Origin: Diplocloster agilis
Lineage (GTDB): Bacteria; Bacillota; Clostridia; Lachnospirales; Lachnospiraceae
Direction of reading: 5' to 3'
Assembly: GCF_019042275.1 (NCBI RefSeq)
Contig: NZ_JAHQCW010000006.1
Coordinates: 1-64,000, forward strand
Length of the DNA: 64,000 bases
Shown: positions 61,564 through 64,000 of the stretch, one piece after another
How the letters are laid out: each line of letters opens with the position of its first letter
Numbering within the stretch: position 1 is the first letter of the stretch
The notes under the pieces: model-generated
Seen by the model: the letters and a program-made list of their open reading frames with translations, nothing else
Database searches by the model: none
Told to the model about the DNA's origin: nothing
Program-made: the position numbers and the translations under genes

Positions 61564-62995
61564 ACCATACCGAAACCGACCGGTCCGCCGTAAAGAAAAC
61601 CCCGGTTCCATCCTCCTGAATCATTACTTTATCCTCACATTTTCCCAGAAAATCCCGAAAAACCTTCCCTTTGAAGCCGGCGCCCACATACATGCGCTTG
61701 CTGCCCCCCGCTCCGTTGGACAGCAGAACCGCGATTCCGGAACCTTCATGCTCCCGGTCCCCTTCCCTGGTCCATCCGATCACACGGGGATCATCGATAT
61801 AATCATGCTGTCTGCCATAGGCGAACTCAGACCGGGCTTTAAGCAGAAGCGTAAGGCCCTCTGCGGCGGCTATGCCGTCATGAGGTATCCCATAATAATC
61901 GCCGTAGAACACACAGGGATATCCCGCCTCCCTTAAAAGGATCAGCGCGTATGCCATGGGCTTAAACCAGGCCTGGACAAAGGACTGTAACGCCTGCCCG
62001 GGCTGGGTGTCATGATTATCTACAAAGGTTACGGCACGGCACGGGTTTTCCCCTGCCAGCGTCCCGGGGAACAGACCTCTCAGATCATACTGCTCTCCCT
62101 GGATACTTGCCTGATACAGATGAAAATGCAGCGGAACATCGAAAAGGGACATATTCCCGTCCACCCTGTCCAGATACTGCTCCAGACGCGCCACCTCCGG
62201 GCTCCAGTACTCTCCCGCCGCAAACAGCTCTTTTCCGGTATATTCCCGCAGCATGGGAAGCCAGTGCTGATAGAAGTCCGCGTTGATGTGCTTCACCGCA
62301 TCCAGCCGTAAGCCGTCCACGCCGGTGGTGTCCAGGTACCATTTTCCCCACCGGTACAATTCCTTAAGAACCTCCGGATTATCAAAATCCACGTCCGCCC
62401 CCATCAGGTAGTCATAGTTTCCGTTTTCCGCGTCCACCTCGCCCTCCCAATGCTTACCGGCGAATTGGAAAATTCTGTTTCTGCGGGACTGTTCATCCCA
62501 GTCTATGCCGTCAAAATGGTTATGATTCCAGATGAAATCCGAATATTTTCCGGCCCGGCCCGGATATTGGAACAAGGTCCAGGCCCGGATCGTCTCCTCT
62601 TGTGAGGTGACTTCATTTCTGTTTTTATCATTTACTTCCCAAACTTTGACGTCTTCCGTCCCGTCCGCGCCGATATGATGATTCAGCACGATATCCGCGT
62701 ATACCTGTATGCCCTGCGCCTGCAGGCTTTTAATGGCTTCCAGATATTCCTGCCTGGTACCGTATTTCGTGGGGATACCGCCCTTTTGATCAAACTCTCC
62801 CAGATCATACAGGTCGTATACCGCGTAACCCACATCCGCCGTCCCGGCCGCCCCTTTGTACGCCGGCGGCAGCCATACGGCTGTGATCCCCGCTTTGCCA
62901 AGTTCGGCGGCTTCCGCCTGGATCCGTCGGTAATGCGACCCATCGGCGGGCAGATACCACTCGAATAACTGTAACATCGTTCCGTTTTGGCTCAT
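61544..62995 (-). CDS. Cytoplasmic alpha-amylase (GH13)
   Basis: 483 residues without signal peptide. GH13 regions: VYADIVLNH (I), GLRLDAVKHI with nucleophile Asp (II), FAAGEYWSPE with acid/base Glu (III), VTFVDNHDTQ (IV). Close to AmyS/AmyA-type intracellular amylases that hydrolyse maltodextrins or glycogen. The ATG at 62995 follows GGAGG; the frame begins four codons earlier. Confidence 0.93.
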   Translation of the reverse strand: MSQNGTMLQLFEWYLPADGSHYRRIQAEAAELGKAGITAVWLPPAYKGAAGTADVGYAVYDLYDLGEFDQKGGIPTKYGTRQEYLEAIKSLQAQGIQVYADIVLNHHIGADGTEDVKVWEVNDKNRNEVTSQEETIRAWTLFQYPGRAGKYSDFIWNHNHFDGIDWDEQSRRNRIFQFAGKHWEGEVDAENGNYDYLMGADVDFDNPEVLKELYRWGKWYLDTTGVDGLRLDAVKHINADFYQHWLPMLREYTGKELFAAGEYWSPEVARLEQYLDRVDGNMSLFDVPLHFHLYQASIQGEQYDLRGLFPGTLAGENPCRAVTFVDNHDTQPGQALQSFVQAWFKPMAYALILLREAGYPCVFYGDYYGIPHDGIAAAEGLTLLLKARSEFAYGRQHDYIDDPRVIGWTREGDREHEGSGIAVLLSNGAGGSKRMYVGAGFKGKVFRDFLGKCEDKVMIQEDGTGVFFTADRSVSVWYASGEE

Positions 62996-63190
62996 TTTTT
63001 CCTCCATGCGCAGATTCTTCTGTTCATCTGTCGCAATTTGTAAAATTATAACATATTACGGAAGGTTCGGCAAAAGGTTTTATGTGAAATGTAATCTTAT
63101 TGCAATACCGGTAAACTATGTGATATAGTTGTTTTGCTTGTGTATTGCACTGCCTATACACAGGGTATTGTAAGCGTTGGAGGAACTGTC

Positions 63191-63775
63191 ATGAATTTTG
63201 CCGAACTCTTTATACTGGCCGTAGGGCTTTCCATGGATGCGTTCGCAGTTGCTGTCTGCAAAGGCTTGTCCATGAAAAAGATCACGTTTCGAAAAGCCGC
63301 GCTGGTCGGTTTCTATTTTGGTTTTTTCCAGGCGGCTATGCCGGCTATCGGTTATCTTCTGGGTGTCAACTTTCAAAAACAGATCTCCAGTATCGATCAC
63401 TGGATCGCCTTCCTCCTGTTAGGAGCCATCGGTGTCAATATGATACTGGAAGCGCGCAAGGGAGACGGCTGCGACGAGTGCGGCTGCGATACCGCGGATG
63501 CGGACTTAAGTTTTAGAACCATGCTGATTCTGGCTCTGGCCACCAGTATCGATGCGCTGGCGGTGGGCATCACCTTCGCTTTTCTTAAGGTCCGCATTGT
63601 ACCCGCCATCTCCTTTATCGGCGTCATTACTTTTCTATTGTCTATGCTGGGCGTCAGGATTGGTAATGTGTTTGGCTCCCGCTATAAGGCAAAAGCGGAA
63701 TTCATGGGCGGAATAATCCTGATCTGCCTCGGGGCTAAAATATTATTGGAGCATTTGGGTATCCTTACATTATAA
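63191..63775 (+). CDS. mntP: Manganese efflux pump MntP
   Basis: 194 residues, six helices, two DUF204-type repeats: [14 protein letters not shown] (about 12-25) and [14 protein letters not shown] (about 119-132) with the conserved acidic residues. A cysteine-rich loop DGCDECGCD lies between the halves. The ATG at 63191 follows GGAGG. MntP exports Mn2+; here it lacks a visible Mn riboswitch, unlike the ATPase at 54834. An inverted repeat GTGTAT/ATACAC lies at 63139-63160. Confidence 0.9.
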   Translation: MNFAELFILAVGLSMDAFAVAVCKGLSMKKITFRKAALVGFYFGFFQAAMPAIGYLLGVNFQKQISSIDHWIAFLLLGAIGVNMILEARKGDGCDECGCDTADADLSFRTMLILALATSIDALAVGITFAFLKVRIVPAISFIGVITFLLSMLGVRIGNVFGSRYKAKAEFMGGIILICLGAKILLEHLGILTL

Positions 63776-63833
63776 AACAGCCGCAAGTGCTCATAGCTAT
63801 AGCTATAAAAAATAGTAAGGTTCGGAGGTAGAC

Positions 63834-64000
63834 ATGAAACTTGAATTTGATGCGGTAATCAAACAGCACGAAGGAATCAATGGCGGCTATATCGAACCTC
63901 CCTTTGACGTATATGAAGTCTTCGGCGCGAAGCGCGTAAAGGTCAAAGCCACTTTTGACGGTATCAAATACCGAGGCTCTCTGGTACGGATGGGCGGCTG
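63834..64000 (+). CDS. DUF1905 domain protein (partial, runs off the window)
   Basis: The first 55 codons (MKLEFDAVIKQHEGINGGYI, then EPPFDVYEVFGAKRVKVKA and GIKYRGSLVRMGG) match the start of DUF1905 proteins, small beta-barrel proteins of unknown function often joined to a YdeI-type OmdA domain. RBS TCGGAGG. The rest lies beyond the window. Confidence 0.8.
   Translation, partial: MKLEFDAVIKQHEGINGGYIEPPFDVYEVFGAKRVKVKATFDGIKYRGSLVRMGG

Noticed and set aside
63020-63190. Possible Mn riboswitch before mntP
   Set aside because: The GGGGAGTAG-type block and its partner are missing; only a short inverted repeat is seen.
40228-63800. A 12-bp match AGTGCTCATAGC near 40240 and 63787
   Set aside because: Too short and without flanking similarity; likely chance.

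Overview
The window reads as chromosome of a low-to-mid GC Gram-positive anaerobe of the class Clostridia, most likely Lachnospiraceae. The grounds are strong AGGAGG ribosome-binding sites, TTG and GTG starts, consensus sigma-A promoters, PadR/DUF1700/DUF4097 modules, DUF3783 and DUF3795 proteins, a DarA c-di-AMP receptor, and many Firmicutes-type two-component/ABC pairs. No rRNA, tRNA, CRISPR array, transposase or phage module was seen. The species cannot be named from the sequence alone.

Layout: 1-5.5 kb holds a purine permease, a bfd-ferritin operon, an orphan PduL and a PadR/DUF1700/DUF4097 operon. 5.9-7.6 kb holds dapA, an unknown gene and darA. 7.6-8.9 kb is non-coding and filled by two giant hairpins. 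8.9-20 kb is a potassium island on the minus strand: a small membrane gene, kdpF-A-B, a tiny membrane gene, kdpC, a split TrkA, TrkH and KdpDE. 20-27 kb holds a lipase, a heptad-repeat coiled-coil gene, an acetyltransferase, a MutS2-like ATPase behind a structured attenuator leader, and MarR with an HD-GYP protein. 27-32 kb is a GHKL/LytTR two-component system with a BceAB-like ABC transporter. 32.4-33.5 kb is a second non-coding block with three more hairpin elements. 33.5-37.5 kb holds DUF3783, an XRE regulator, a DUF3795 remnant and an HTH-ABC export operon. 37.7-45 kb holds an AraL/AraM pair, a zinc-ribbon membrane protein, a phospholipase D, an old-yellow-enzyme homologue and exonuclease III. 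45-50.5 kb holds a NitT/TauT-type ABC operon, a second PadR/DUF1700/DUF4097 operon and an acetyltransferase. 50.7-64 kb holds a two-component system with a small secreted protein, pyruvate kinase, a Mn2+-riboswitch-controlled P-type ATPase, a KdpDE-like pair, a DUF368 lipid-carrier transporter, a DUF3089 lipoprotein, alpha-amylase, MntP and a DUF1905 fragment.

The main discovery candidate is a family of very long GC-rich palindromes at 1-224 (right half only), 7628-8181, 8440-8867, 32482-32718, about 32733-32824, 32858-33472, and a mini form at 1723-1763. Four of them lie just past the stop codon of a gene. At the apex of these four is a short two-hairpin motif whose helices differ in sequence while an 8/8-nt internal loop and a 5-nt terminal loop are conserved. 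That is the signature of selected RNA (or single-strand DNA) structure. The motif has the same polarity relative to the upstream gene every time. The largest element looks built by insertion of one element into the apex of another.

Themes that tie the genes together: potassium and c-di-AMP (DarA, Kdp, Trk, KdpDE and a second KdpDE-like pair), manganese export (riboswitch-ATPase and MntP), and envelope stress (two paralogous PadR/DUF1700/DUF4097 operons, BceAB-like transporter, DUF368).
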